NCBI GenBank assembly: GCA_013396915.1
Contig: VWZL01000267.1
Location: 696,944-760,943 of the forward strand
Reading direction: 5' to 3'
Source: Stercorarius parasiticus
Taxonomy: Eukaryota; Chordata; Aves; Charadriiformes; Stercorariidae
DNA length: 64,000 nt
Shown: positions 12,301-24,465 of the stretch, in pieces
Layout: every line of letters starts with the position of its first letter
Numbering within the stretch: position 1 is the stretch's first letter
The notes under the pieces: model-generated
What the model was told of the DNA's origin: nothing
The model's database searches: none
What the model saw: only the letters and a program-made list of their open reading frames with translations
Position numbers and translations under genes: made by a program

Positions 12301-15128
12301 ATTTTTTTATTTTTTTTTTTAGTGGAAATACTGCATTTATATAAGTTACATTTTGAATTAGCTCATTAAATGTTTGGGTGTAGAACATCCATTTTCTTTT
12401 CCTTTTCAATGTATGTAAATTAGTATGTTAATGTTTCCCCGGACATTTTTGTTGCATGCTGTTAGAAAGCACTTAAAGATTGCCTCTTGCAGGAATGCTG
12501 AGAGCACTGCCTCGTACAGGGACCACGAATGCATCACTGAGTGGAGTTTCATGCCCTTGCACTATTTCAGTTTCCTTTCATAATCGTAAGGAACTGGCAA
12601 ATATGAGTCTCATGCACAAAGAAACTCGATCTGAATCATTACGGTAGCAGGAACTTGATCTGAATCGTAGCTGCTTCTGAAAATTACACTTAGCATCTAC
12701 CTATAGTTTTAGTGACTTAGAAATTTCACCTAAGTACCTTCAGAAGCTGGGCTGTGTCTAGACTGTGGTGTAAAAAAAGGATGGTCTAGAAATAGCCTGT
12801 TGAAAATTATTGTACATCTTTTTGCACGCACAGGTTTGTTAAGCCCAGCTGAATACTTTCAAACTCTCTTATTTTGAGAGTCAGTATTCACGTGCTACAT
12901 GGAAAACCACACACAGTCCCTAAAGCAAATAGAGAAGATCAGGGGTCAGAGAAAGGACTTGTCTCAGTACTCAAGATGAACTAATTTAGAAAAAAGGTTT
13001 CCTTTATTCTTTTTGAACAGAGTCTTAGGTGTTTTGAAAAGTCATGGGTTGAGCTAAATAGCATTGAACATTGAGCTACGGTATCGGAACTGGCACGTGT
13101 CATTCCCAGCTTCACATTCAAGGCTGACTGACTCAAGCGCTAATTGCCCGCTGTACCAGCATCAGACCCGGAGGGCAACACTGCACTTGGCGGGCAGAGG
13201 GGTCCCGGAGCCATACAGCAAAGGCAGAACTATTGGGATTAGCGGGTGTTCATCTCAATAACAAAGGGAACAGGGAATAACAAGGCGATTTTGGTGCAAC
13301 TACTGGAAACACACTTTTCTGCTCTTTTTACTTCCCTTGCCTTCCCTGGCTTCAACAAAACTTGAAGACAGACTTTTTCACCTCAGTCTGTGTTGAAAAA
13401 CAGCAAGGATTGATGAAAAGGAAACGGCTCTTTTCTTCATGTTTGGGGATAAGGCATTTAGAATGGGGTTTTTTTTAAGAAAAAAAAAGTTTGAATCAAA
13501 CTCAGCATTGGTTTCTCTTCCTAATTTGAACAAAGTGCAAATTTGGATAACCTTCAGTTATTTTAAGTGTTATTTTAAGCTCCCATATCTTCCACAGCTA
13601 ATAAACCCAATTCAAGGAAAGAGATGTGGAATTAGACTTTTAACTACGCTGCCCCAGGAGGCAAATCTGCCTACTGCACGCAGAGCGTGTTACTGTCATT
13701 GCCAACCTAGAGGAAAGGAGTTAACGGATTTCTAGAAACTGCGTGCATGAATACTAGGCCGTTGCTGATTTCAGACGGAGCAGCAGTAGAGCAAGGCAGA
13801 AAACCATAATTAAAATTTCAAATTCAGAGACTCAGAGAAGCAATGACTAGGCCATGTTGGGGAAGATGAAAGCGGTAAGGGAACTAGAAGAGATATATTA
13901 GACTTTCTTTAATTGTACCATTAAAGAACTTAAATCCGGTTATGATCACAGCATGACACAAATCAAGAATGGCTTTAATAAAGCCAGTGTTCTACTACGC
14001 TGTTTTGAATTTGTCTAAGGCAAAACTGTGTCCTAAGCGCTACATCTTCTAGGGCTACGGAAAAAACGGTACCTGTGGTTTGATTTGTCATGTAGCCAGG
14101 GACGGACAGTGACTGCCCGGCTGTGAGCACTATTGCAAGGAATGTCATTCACCGCTGAAGATACATCGAACTGATTCACTTCTCTCTTGGCTGATCACAT
14201 TTAAAAAGCCGAGGAAGTTTTAAACCCTTGTTCTATTTATACTACTTATACGTTCTTCAGAACTGTCCCAGATGTCAAGACTTACTCTTAAAGAATATAT
14301 GTATAAAGTCACATTATAGGTAAGGAGACAAAGTGAGAATGTGAAATAGATTTCCAGTCCCTTTCTATTAAAAACCTGACCATTTTTTGCAAGTATCTCT
14401 GCCAGTTCAATGGAACAGTAGCATAATACACTATCAAGTGCAATCAATGGTATTTGCTGACATGGACACTTTAATTATGCATTACAGAAATGCAGTCAAT
14501 TTTGGAAGATCTTTATACTTGTATTCTCAATTCATAATTATTTCAACAGTTCCATATGTCTTGGCTTGATCAATTGAAGGGCAGAGGAGGCCCTTATGCG
14601 TACATTACGATGACACAGTATCTGCAATAAAAATGCAGCACACGGTGATCTTCCTCCCCGCTGCCGGCAAGACAGTCCAGTCTGTGACACTGGAGATGAC
14701 GCCGTGCACCCAGTGATAAACCCTGGCCCTGCCACCGTTCCCTTGCGAGGGATAACTGAACATAACGACCATGAAATAAAACTATAGGGCGTCTGGAAGT
14801 GCCAAAGGACTCCACAGAAGCTGTGCCTGCACTGAAATAATTTCCTCACTAGCTCAGGACTTTGATTCCCACAAAGGAAATGAATCATCAGCGTTGTCCA
14901 TGGCCACACGGAGAAGTGTTCGTCCTTTCCATCCCGACTGTCCAGCTCCATCCCGCGCTGCACGACTGAGCTTTGGCTGCGGCACCCGCAGGTCCTTCCC
15001 CGGCAACGAGCAAACCTGCCCTTGCTGGGGCAGGACGGGCGGCACGTCCCACGCCACAGGGACGGAGGAAGGTGATCCACCACCCCAGCCACCTCCCACC
15101 GGGGCAGGCAGGGCTCCGCTGCACTCAC
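12301..15128. other. unique non-coding DNA, nothing identified
   Basis: No element or gene is recognisable apart from a CpG-richer block beginning at about 14900. Homopolymer tracts follow the CR1 end. Open frames are short and overlap on both strands. Confidence 0.5.
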
Positions 15129-15200
15129 CAGAGTCTGACAGCTTGAATTCCAGCTGGCGGCAGCACAGGGGCGACGGAGAGCAGCCAGACAGCAAAGGTC
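14900..15200. other. GC/CpG-rich patch with overlapping open frames
   Basis: This block is clearly richer in G+C and CpG than its surroundings, and all its longer open frames overlap on both strands, as GC-rich DNA tends to produce. Inside it, on the minus strand at 15129-15153, a 25-base stretch (LEFKLSDS in translation) lies between a pyrimidine-rich acceptor-like tract and a consensus GTGAGT donor. Whether this is a micro-exon, a small CpG-rich regulatory patch or chance cannot be decided from sequence alone. Confidence 0.35.
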
Positions 15201-17817
15201 ACCTGCGATGGGTAGATCTAGAAGGTGTCAGTGCAGGGAGGGTATTTAGTGACACCGTCCCTAAATGGGACCAGATGAGTTGGCCTGCGGACAATCTGTA
15301 GGAGATGGGAAGGAGAACGAATCTCAGGGCTCTAATGGAAACTGAAAGTAGATAAAAGCTGAAAAGAAATGCTGCTTTGATTGTAAGAATAGAAAGGAAA
15401 GTTGCAGGTTGTAGAATACTAGTCCAGATAAAAGACAAGGGACTGACAGATTATAGGATTTCACAGAAAGACTGAGGTTTTGAGGCCTGAGAAATATTCC
15501 CAGCATTGTACTGCTATCTTCATGCACACTGACACAATTTCTTAGGTGGAAAAATGAAGTCCATCTAAAAGAAAATTGAAAAATCATAATGGCGTGTAGC
15601 TTTTCCAATTGCTCAAATAAATGGCTATTTATACAGCAAAAAAACCAAACCACCCCTCTTTGCATGGCCCTTCCCCTTCTCAGTCAAGACCAACTTGAAA
15701 TGGGCCAGCACATTGTACATCAGATCCCTGGTAATGAATGACATTTTACTAAGCAACATTTAGCATGTGCAACCACGTAACGCATTAACAGCATTAATGT
15801 AAACCCCACTGTCTCGCACTGCAAGGAGGATTCTGCGCTGCCTTGCCAGGGCAGTGTGGCAAGAGAAAGGATATTGCCTCAAGTTTTCTCTCACAAATCA
15901 GTCGATCTTGATCTTTTTTGTCCAAATTGGGGTTTTCCACAAAAGAATTCATATCCCATTCATATCACTGTATGTGATCCCTTTAGTTAGGGTACTCTCC
16001 CAGCAGACAGAGGATGTGGATTTGGACCCCTCTCTGGAAAAGGAGGTATGAGATTTGTCTCCCCCATATTCTGGGCAAACACGCTAACTACGAAGTCACT
16101 GTGGGAGACTCAGACCACATGGGGAAGGGACAAGCTGAAGGTTTGAAAGAAATCACCCACGAAAGCAATCCAACTCGTGAGTGCTAAGTGAAGAGTATGT
16201 GCAGTCTTGAAGAAGGTGCACCAGCCTCGGGGAAGAGAAGAATGAAAGGTGCACCCACGCAGTCTGTGCTTTCCACCTCCCTCCATACGGCAGCAGTTTA
16301 AACGAAGCAGCCCTGCTCACTCGTGTACAAAGCCCAACACGAGACATCCGGGTTTTTTGATTGTTGTATTTTAAACTGCAATGTAACGTCAACATAAGAA
16401 CCCAATCAAACAAAACAGAAAGTGAATTATGTGTTATTTTTTTAACTGGTTCTTCAGAGTGTCAACAATTACTGTGATTTCAGATAATCTGTTAGACCTA
16501 GGAGGTCTTTCTTCCTACTTTTTACCTTAAAATGTTGGACCAGAACTCAATAACAAGAAAAACAACAGCAAAATGTTTCATATTTCTAGCATACGCGTAA
16601 ACATTTTGCTTATTTGTTCCATTAGAAACACTGATGAAAGTTAAGAGTTCCAGGTGCTTTGGTAGACTGTTCTCAGAATTATCAGCATGGAACAGAGAAT
16701 GAAACCACACACTGAAAGGAAAACAAAACAGTCCACTAAGTATTGTGAGCCAGGGTTGTGATTTGGTGGGTTTTGTGTCTGGAAAAAATATTACTTCACC
16801 CTTGTCACGGAGCTTTTATCTATGTCCTTTCAGTTCACTGACATCTTGATATGGAAGACCTATACAGGAGTTAAAATAAAATGCTTGGTTACTTATTTGA
16901 ATCAGCTGAACTTTTGTCCTATATCCAATACAGGGGTAAAAAAATGTATAATGCATTCAGAAGAAATTTGATGAAAGCAATGCCAAATTTAAAATCTCTT
17001 ATACTTACCAGCACCAAAATAGTATATTATGCACTTAACCCAATGATTACTGTCTTGGACAGTCACAGAAAAATACCATTACTGTTTTTAGCTGAAGATA
17101 TGTTGACAAACATCACTTACTGAAAGGATAAAATAAGCTACAGTGCTGTATATTAATATCGACTAATGACTACGTCTTAACAGGCTTTGTTAAGCATTGA
17201 GATGCTCATAAAACTTTTTGCAAATCACTTTGATTCAGATACCAGAATGAAACTATTCTTTTTTAAAAATATAATTTTCCAACTTTGCCTGGAGGCCGGA
17301 GGGCAAATGAGACATATGAAATCAAAGCCTAGCAAATTCATGTTGCTATTAAATTATGTTCTGATTTCATAATAAATAATCTCTCCATTCTTCTTAAAAT
17401 TTCATCCTTAACATCTTCGGCATTGTAGAAGTTATTAGAACTTTTCAAGTATAAGGAAATGTAGGGCACTGACATGTAGAGCTGGTTTCATTTTGCTGCA
17501 AGGCTATTTCATTTTATTTTATTTTAAACTTTACCCCAGTATTTTAGACTGTTCTGCAAGAACAGGATCCCAAGAGATGTTTTTATGTTGCTTCTTGGCA
17601 GTCTTTTTAACAGTCAAGTTTCTCATCCCGCAATGGAGTACAACTCTCTTGCAGTTATTGCTCTTTTTTATTCTTTTTTTTTTTTTCATGTTGAGACTCT
17701 AAGGAAAGGAGAAGAATAAAAAATGCTAAAATAGTATTTGAATATGTCAGAAAGAGTAATGTAAGGCACCAAATGTGCTGGGGCAACCATGGAAGAGCAT
17801 CCGCATGCAGCTGTAAC
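15201..17817. other. unique AT-rich DNA, nothing identified
   Basis: I see no element or gene. An ATTTT tandem stretch lies at about 17507-17526 and a T-rich tract at about 17669-17688. Confidence 0.5.
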
Positions 17818-18235
17818 AGAATCACGGAATCACGAAATGACTGGGGTTGGCAGGGCCCTCTGGAGATCACCCAGTCCCACCCCCTGCCAGAGCAGGGTCA
17901 CCCAGAGCAGGTGGCACAGGAACGCCTCCAGGCGGGGTTGGAATGTCTCCAGAGACGGAGACTGCACCACCTCTCTGGGCAGCCCGTGCCAGGGCTCTGC
18001 CACCCTCACGGGAAAGAAGTTCCTCCTCATGTTTAGGTGGAACTTCCCATGGTCAAGTTTGTGCCCGTTATCCCTTGTCCTGTCGCCGGGCACCACTGAG
18101 AAGAGCCTGGCCCCGTCCTCCTGACACCCACCCTTGAAGTATTTATAAGTGCTGATAAGATCCCCCCTCAGCCGTCTTTTTTCCAGACTGAAGAGACCCA
18201 AGTCCCTCAGCCTTTCTTCATAAGAGAGGTTGGTA
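17818..18235 (-). mobile_element. 5'-truncated CR1 LINE
   Basis: The low-coordinate end carries the CR1 3' tip (AGAATCACGGAATCACGAAA) and a GGTTGG block. On the minus strand an uninterrupted frame reads the ORF2 C-terminus with the CR1-typical stretches [37 protein letters not shown] and [20 protein letters not shown]. The element is truncated inside ORF2 at about 18235, as is usual for CR1 copies. The continuous frame suggests it is younger than the relic at 35 kb. It cannot move by itself because the reverse-transcriptase core and endonuclease are absent. Confidence 0.95.
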
Positions 18236-19966
18236 GCCCTAATGGAGTTTTGGGACAGAGTCAAAGCCAAGCCAAGCTCTACCCTAAACCCATGTGTTCC
18301 TGGAAGAAGCAGCAACATTACATGAGAAAGATGGACCAGAGCATAAGGCATTGCATAAACAGAACTAACGTTCCAGACTCAGAGGGAAGGAATCCAAGGT
18401 CAAGTTTCAGTAAGACCCAAAGTCAGGTGATAGAAGTGCCACCCCGCAGGAACTGCAATGGTACTGTTTGACTAGCAATGTGCTACTCGTCATTCCCAAA
18501 GGACTCAGAACACAGCTTTTGGGAAATGTCTCTTGTTGCCACAGACATAAATTTGAAGATATTAAAGATTACCCCACCTTCCAGACCTGATCTTGAGGGA
18601 TTTATTAAATTTTATTCTGGAGAAGACGACCTGAAGAGACTCTCTTATTGAAAAGACACGATGTAGGAAAGGATCTCTGTGGGAAGGAGCGCACAGTCTG
18701 AGAATTTGGGGGCACGGCTGCGAATACAAAGCCCACCAATGAGAGTCTAAATGGGACAGCTTATGTACAGACGCTTGTATTTCTCAAAAAAAGGATAATC
18801 AAGCTTATTTAAGTTAATTGGAACTTAACAGATAACAGGATGCTGTGCTTGCACTGGTTAGCACACTCCAATCAGCGCTAACGGCCCCGTATGCCAGAAC
18901 AAGCTGTAGGGAGTTTGAGCCATCCCAGTGTAAGGCACACAGCACCAGGGAGAAAGCCTGGCCAAAAAATTCTCCATCATCACCTTCATCGCTCATCGCT
19001 GTCCTCACTCATCACCTTCACTGCTTCCACCTGGAGAGTGCCCCAGAGGTTGGCCACTGGTGAGTTTTCCCTTTCCCTTCTCCTTCTCTTTCTGCTTTGC
19101 TTTAATCCTGCCCAAAAACTACCTTTCACTGTTCCAGTGTGTGCCACCAGCTACAGAGCCCGCCATGAAATCTCTTCCAATGTGAACCTGCCTCCCTATC
19201 CTTTGTGCAACAACAACATTGTCAAATAGATACTATAGTCTTTATTTGGTTGGAGCATTTTATTTTGAGCGCTTTTTATCAGCCTAGTCTGAAATAAGAC
19301 AGCAATAATGGCAATGTGCCATTGCTTTACCTGTCTGCACATAAGTTGAATATAAACTCAAATATTTTCAATATGCGATGTGACTTCCAAGCAGTAGGAG
19401 GCTTCTTTTAGCTGCCCCCTGCCCCTGCGAGCTGCCATGACAAGAATTTTGATACGTTTCTGGTTTCCTTATGATACCAGTAGGAGCTGAGCCTACCCTA
19501 AGGCACAAGCCTGCCTTTGAACAGCCATCCACACTGGAGCCCATCCATCCACACACACTCCAGTACGCTAGCCATTGCTGCTTTAAAAGCCAGATATAAC
19601 AAAATCACTTCCCTTTTCCCTGCTAGGGTCTACTTTATATAGCATTAAACAATATTTAACGATGAATTAACTGACCAGAAATTCCAGTTTCAGGAGTGGG
19701 GTCTTTTTTGCTCTCCAGCATTGTCAAGTTGCAGGTGCCACTGTTGTAACATCTGTGGTCTGTGCATCATGTGGCATGCCGAAAAATCTCCAGATAACAG
19801 AAAATATAACATTTCTCGACCACTGAGTTGATCTGATGCACTAACAATACAATGAGCTTTGCATTTCTTTTGGTGCCAGACATTTTTCTAAACCATCCAA
19901 GTTAAAACCATGACATGCAAAGAGTCAAGATGCCGGTCACGAGAGCCGGACGCAGACGTGACTTAC
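18236..19966. other. unique non-coding DNA, nothing identified
   Basis: I see no repeat family. A short imperfect duplication of the motif CATCACCTTCA occurs at about 18970-19022. Open frames here are short and unremarkable. Confidence 0.5.
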
Positions 19967-20062
19967 CACCATATTCAGCACAGACGCGCTGATGATCGTG
20001 CCTTCTCGGTCTGAGTTTGCCACCACTTCATAGTCTGCTACTGATACCCTCAAGTGCTCCAG
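19967..20062 (-). other. candidate coding exon, unidentified
   Basis: This segment of exactly 32 minus-strand codons ends at a perfect GTAAGT donor. The peptide has a globular-protein character: it includes the stretch RVSVADYEVVANSDREGTII and ends SASVLNMV. It is phase 0 at both ends if it starts after CTGAAG. That acceptor is poor, because the upstream tract is G-rich, and the true 5' border may lie further upstream since the frame remains open. I do not recognise the protein. Among the candidate segments this peptide looks most like real coding sequence to me, but that is only a judgement by eye. Confidence 0.33.
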
Positions 20063-20790
20063 CTTCAGAAACACCCCCAGCCCCCAACACCGCCTGTTGG
20101 GCACGATACTGCCAGACGCTTAGGACCGTACCAGCTGTTTACTCATTTTTTATTCTTATTATATCAGATAGGGACTCATATGTACGTCAGGCTTACAGTC
20201 ACTTCTTCTAAAAAGAAAAAGAAAGAAAGAGAAGCTGTATGCGAGCTTGACAAGAAAGCCACTGCAATAAAACTTCTTTTATGTTTTCTGTGGCTCAATT
20301 TCAATTCATTATCCCAGTTTAGCTGGATCGGAATTAGAGAAGTATCCCTTCTTTAAATGCCAAGCTTTCAAAAGAGGATTCAAATCCTACCATAAAGTGT
20401 TCATGAACAAAGGTGTCCCTTCACTCTCTTTACATTTCCTTACTTTGCTTTTGCATTACTCTTACTACTTTTGCACCTCAACTTCTCTTCCCTGAGATTT
20501 TAAATCCATTTAAAGACTTTTGAAATGTCTTGTACGGATTTCTGAAGAAATACTGATGTGAGTTTTGATGCCATCTACTTGTTAGAATAAGAAATGCATT
20601 AAATAATAAAGCAAGAGTAGATGAAGGACAGAAAAAGATGTAAAAAAGGTTATTGTAGAGTTTCCGGGAAAGCATGGGGGTCTGAAAATGGCAGTGGCCT
20701 TTTTATAGGAGGAAGCCACTATTTTCATCATTGCCTTCATTTCTAACATTTGTAGCTGTTTCAAGTTTGTCATTTCTCAAGGACTTTGTT

Positions 20791-20798
<8 letters not shown>
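20063..20798. other. unique non-coding DNA, nothing identified
   Basis: This is AT-rich sequence with a purine-rich run at about 20211-20231. I see no element or gene. Confidence 0.5.

Positions 20799-20830
<32 letters not shown>
20799..20830. repeat. (CA)16 microsatellite
   Basis: Sixteen uninterrupted CA units are flanked by ATATAT on the left and TATATATAT on the right. A pure run of this length is likely to vary between individuals. Confidence 0.97.
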
Positions 20831-20839
<9 letters not shown>

Positions 20840-22553
20840 GCAAGTAGTAAAGAAATGTTATTCCTGCATCAAACCGTAATAAGCTAGGAACAAGCATTCA
20901 AATATTTGCTGCCTTCCTCATTGCCATTTCAGCCTGTGCTACAGCTTGTTACCCGTCCACATTTCCCGTATTCCTCATTGCGCATCGATCACTGCACTGA
21001 ATTGTGCAACAGTTCACACACAAAGTAATTTTGCATTTAAATTACAAAGCAGAAAGAAATCTGCCCAGCAGCTGAATAGCTAGCATTCATAAAACATTTG
21101 TGATCCACACGCGTGTTCACAGACTTCACGCTGATGACTGAGACCATCAGCAAGGAACAACACCACAACCCAAGAAAGCAGGATGACAGCCAATTTTTCT
21201 ATTTTGCCACAATTAAGCTTGTTCAATACTGAAGTTTTCCATACAGGCAAATTCTGAGCAGGCCAAAGCCTAAACATCGATGGCAAATTCACATTGTTCA
21301 TTTCAAACACCTATTTTGATGATTGTTTTCATCTTTATGGACATGTAATTTACCATACATCTACTCCAAAAAGTCAAACCTGATAAATATTGAGAATCTA
21401 AGTACAAACCAAATACAAATACCAAACACATAAACCTGCCTAACAAGGAAGCGGCTCCAGAGACAAGCAACAGCTTCTCCCGAGCCAGAACCTTCTTTGC
21501 TTTTTCTTTCCATATGATAAGGGTTTCGACATCTCTCAAAATTTAAGCCAACGCTTTCCTTGTATAAAACCTATGGTCACATTTGTTACTGCTGCTAATA
21601 CTACTGAAACCAATAGTGAACCAACCTAGCATGTACTCAAGTTTGAGTTTTCAAAAAATGGTTATATGTGTGGACTTTATACAGGAGCGTCAATAAAGAA
21701 GCTATAGAATAATGAATAGATATATAAAAAAATTGAGAGAGTTACATTCTTTCAACTTCTCTTTCTCTTATCAAACCCTTTTTTTGTCATAAGGACACAA
21801 CTGTGAATTAAATATGACATCTAAAGCCATAAGAACTTTCATTTCTCTTTTCTGGCAAAACCCTGGGTTTTGTCCTCTAAGTGAAAGATCCCTTTAACTA
21901 TTGAATTTTTTGGATCCGTCCCTGTGCGTTCGAAGGGTCAGCTTCTTTGCCTGGAAACACAGACCCTCTGCGTCTCAGGCACAAATTACTTGATTTCGAA
22001 GCAGCAGTGAAGCTAAACAGGCAGCAGCGACACTGGCTATGAGCAATGCCCTTTTTCATCAGCCTAGCAGAAAAGTTGAGCCACCATAAAAATCAGGCAT
22101 AAAATACATTACAGAATGCCACCTAATTTTTGTTATGTTAAGGTTTGTGATTTTATGAACTGCTTACTCATTATTCCCAGTATGTTTTTAAGTACATCAG
22201 ACTAACTCAATCAGGAATGGTTCCAGCTTACTGATAAGACATCCATAAAAATTCATTAAGAAATAAATCGGTATATCTATGTGTAACATCTTCCAGATTC
22301 ATTAGGATGATTAGATGTTAAAAATACAGAGATAACCATTAAAGTGAAAAGTGTAGCCTTAGTCCATATCTCTACACTCTGAGGAAAATTTTAATAGTCA
22401 GCTACTGACTAATAAAATGTGTTTCCCCACCATTTACTCCCGTGCTTGCTAACACCTACATAGCCAGCAAAGGCTGACACTCCTTGTTTTTAACAGTACT
22501 CCAAATACTAAAATTATGCCTTAAGAGTACTCCAAACAAAATAAAACTCTTGG
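20840..22553. other. unique non-coding DNA, nothing identified
   Basis: I recognise no element or gene. Open frames are short, and the sequence is AT-rich up to the boundary of the solo LTR. Confidence 0.5.
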
Positions 22554-22558
22554 GCCAG

Positions 22559-23158
22559 TGTTGTGGTTTAACCCTGGCCGGCAACTAAGCCCCAGGCAGC
22601 CACTCGCTCACTGCCCCCGACAGGATGGGGGAGAGAATCAGGAGAGTAGAGTGAGAAAAAACTCATGGGTTGAGATAAAGACAGCTTAATCAGTAAAGCA
22701 AAACCCACATTTGCAAGCAAAACAAACCAAGGAATGCATTCCCTGCTCCCCATGGCAGGCGGGTGCTCAGCCATCCCCAGGGAAGCCGGGCTCCATCGCT
22801 GTAACAGTGACTTGGGAAGACAAACACCATCACCCCCAGCGTCCCCCCTTCCTTCTTCTCCCCCAGCTTTATACCCTGAGCATGACATCCCACGGCATGG
22901 AGTGTCCCTGTGGTCAGTTGGGGTCAGCTGTCCTGGACGTGTCCCCTCCCAGCCCCTTGTGCCCCCCAGCCCATCGCTGGTGGGGTGGGGTGAGGAGCAG
23001 GAATGGCCTTGCTCTGTGCAAGCCCTGCTCAGCAATAACGAAAACATCCCTGTGCCGTCAACTCCATTCCCAGCACAGATCCACAGCACAGATCCAAAAC
23101 ACAGCCCCACACCAGCTACTGCGACAAAATTAACTCTACCCCAGCCAAAACCAGCCCA
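22559..23158 (-). mobile_element. solo LTR of an avian endogenous retrovirus
   Basis: This 600-bp element begins TGTTGTGGTTTAACCC and ends CCAGCCCA, giving the TG...CA termini of a retroviral LTR. It is flanked by a perfect 5-bp direct repeat, GCCAG (22554-22558 and 23159-23163), consistent with integrase target-site duplication. It reads on the minus strand. There the U3 is followed by a TATAAAG box (plus coordinates 22867-22873) and a degenerate polyadenylation signal ATTAAG near 22685. The sequence type (GGTTTAACCC, GCCGGCAACTAAGC, and GGGTTGAGATAAA near the U5 end) is one I recall as an abundant LTR in many bird genomes; the exact family name was not determined. No gag, pol or env lies beside it, so it is a solo LTR left by recombination. 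The 211- and 202-codon frames inside it are not genes. Confidence 0.93.
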
Positions 23159-23163
23159 GCCAG

Positions 23164-24364
23164 GAACAGATTCTGTCTCTATGTTGGTAACAGAGGCCAC
23201 CACCCACTATTTGGGTATTCCCACTACGCACAACGCTAACAGAGCTGTCCATGTGAGAGGTCCAACATCCTTTTCAAGAAAAGCTGATCAATTTAACTTC
23301 AAAATGCTTTCACCAGGTCTTAATGAATTTGCTTCTAACTGACCTGATATGACCACCTCCTTCAAAGGACCACTGGAAGAGTAAGCTCTGGTATGCAGAG
23401 CCACTCTATGCTCTCAAGAGGCTCTTTAGGCCTTCAGATGTTAGATAGTGTAGGACTGGACTAAGAATAGATAGATAGAAGTGTTTTAATCAACATGACT
23501 AATGGAGCTCTAAGCAACAAGGGCCCAATTTTGACAGTTGTTACGCCAAGCCAGGCTAACAAGAATAGCTACTCTGTAAAAAGCACTAGAAATAAAATAT
23601 ATCAGAGCATTACACAAGCTGGGATTATTTAATAACAGGATTAGAAAATTCAGCTTAACTACAGATAGGTGTTTCTGTTCATTACACAAAGAAGTTGGTT
23701 TAAATCGGTAAAAAAAATAATAAAACAGGAACTTCAGACCATGACAGCGTTCCTCCTGTACTGTACATATGTTCACAGAAGTACCCGTTTGCAGACACGC
23801 TGAAACATCTCTAAAATGTAGGTAGTTGAGAAAGACTTTCTTCTCAAAGATGAGCCAATTGTTAGTGATTTGTGATGTATTTTTTAAAAGGCAGAAAGGA
23901 AGCCATACAAAAACCCAGACATTCCAAACAGAGTATCAGTCTACGGTATAGGAAAGTGACTTTCTGAAGCTTCCATCATAAATGAGGGTTTTCTTTGTTT
24001 TTTTTCTTTTTGTAAGATTTCAATGTGTCCGTGTCAAACAGCACGTAAGCATTACACGGACACCATGAGCAGCTGTGCTCTTTGTGAGCGTGGGCGCTGC
24101 TTCCATTCTCTCCAGTACTTCTCCTGAAGATTTTATTCAGTTAAAAGCTTGTAGCAAAACGTTATCAGGTTCATCAGATGTTGAAATGTGAGGGATCAAA
24201 GAGGAGAACGTGACCAGGTCTCACAACTCTTAAAAAAAACCCCCACACCCTAAAGACAACCAAGAACTGGTATTTCAGAAAAGCTCGTGTGCTTTCTCCT
24301 GCAAGTACGGAGTGAATGGCTGACAGGCGCAGGGCGCACACAGCGTCTCTTCCGTCTGGGACAT
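23164..24364. other. unique non-coding DNA, nothing identified
   Basis: No repeat or gene is recognisable in this stretch, which follows the solo LTR. Confidence 0.5.
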
Positions 24365-24465
24365 ACAGTAGCTAATTAGTAATTCTGGGCCAAATCTTTA
24401 GAGATTTTAAGCATCTGCTAATTAGCCCAAGAGCTGTTAACAGCAGTAGGCGCTATAAAGTCTCA
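24365..24465. promoter_or_regulatory. possible conserved non-coding element with homeobox motifs
   Basis: This block contains GCTAATTAGTAATT and, about 40 bases on, GCTAATTAGC. These are paired TAATTA cores of the type bound by homeodomain proteins, with a GTTAAC palindrome beyond. The composition is that of a complex, non-repetitive sequence rather than a decayed repeat. Function is inferred only from motif content; no gene is adjacent to suggest a target. Confidence 0.28.

Noticed and set aside
14538..15301. Open frames of 196, 135 and 113 codons
   Set aside because: They overlap on both strands in a CpG-rich patch where stop codons are rare, and none shows a recognisable domain.
22568..23342. 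Open frames of 211, 202 and 140 codons on both strands
   Set aside because: Most of their length lies inside the solo LTR, they overlap on opposite strands, and their peptides are low-complexity Pro/Ser/Gly-rich with no family resemblance.
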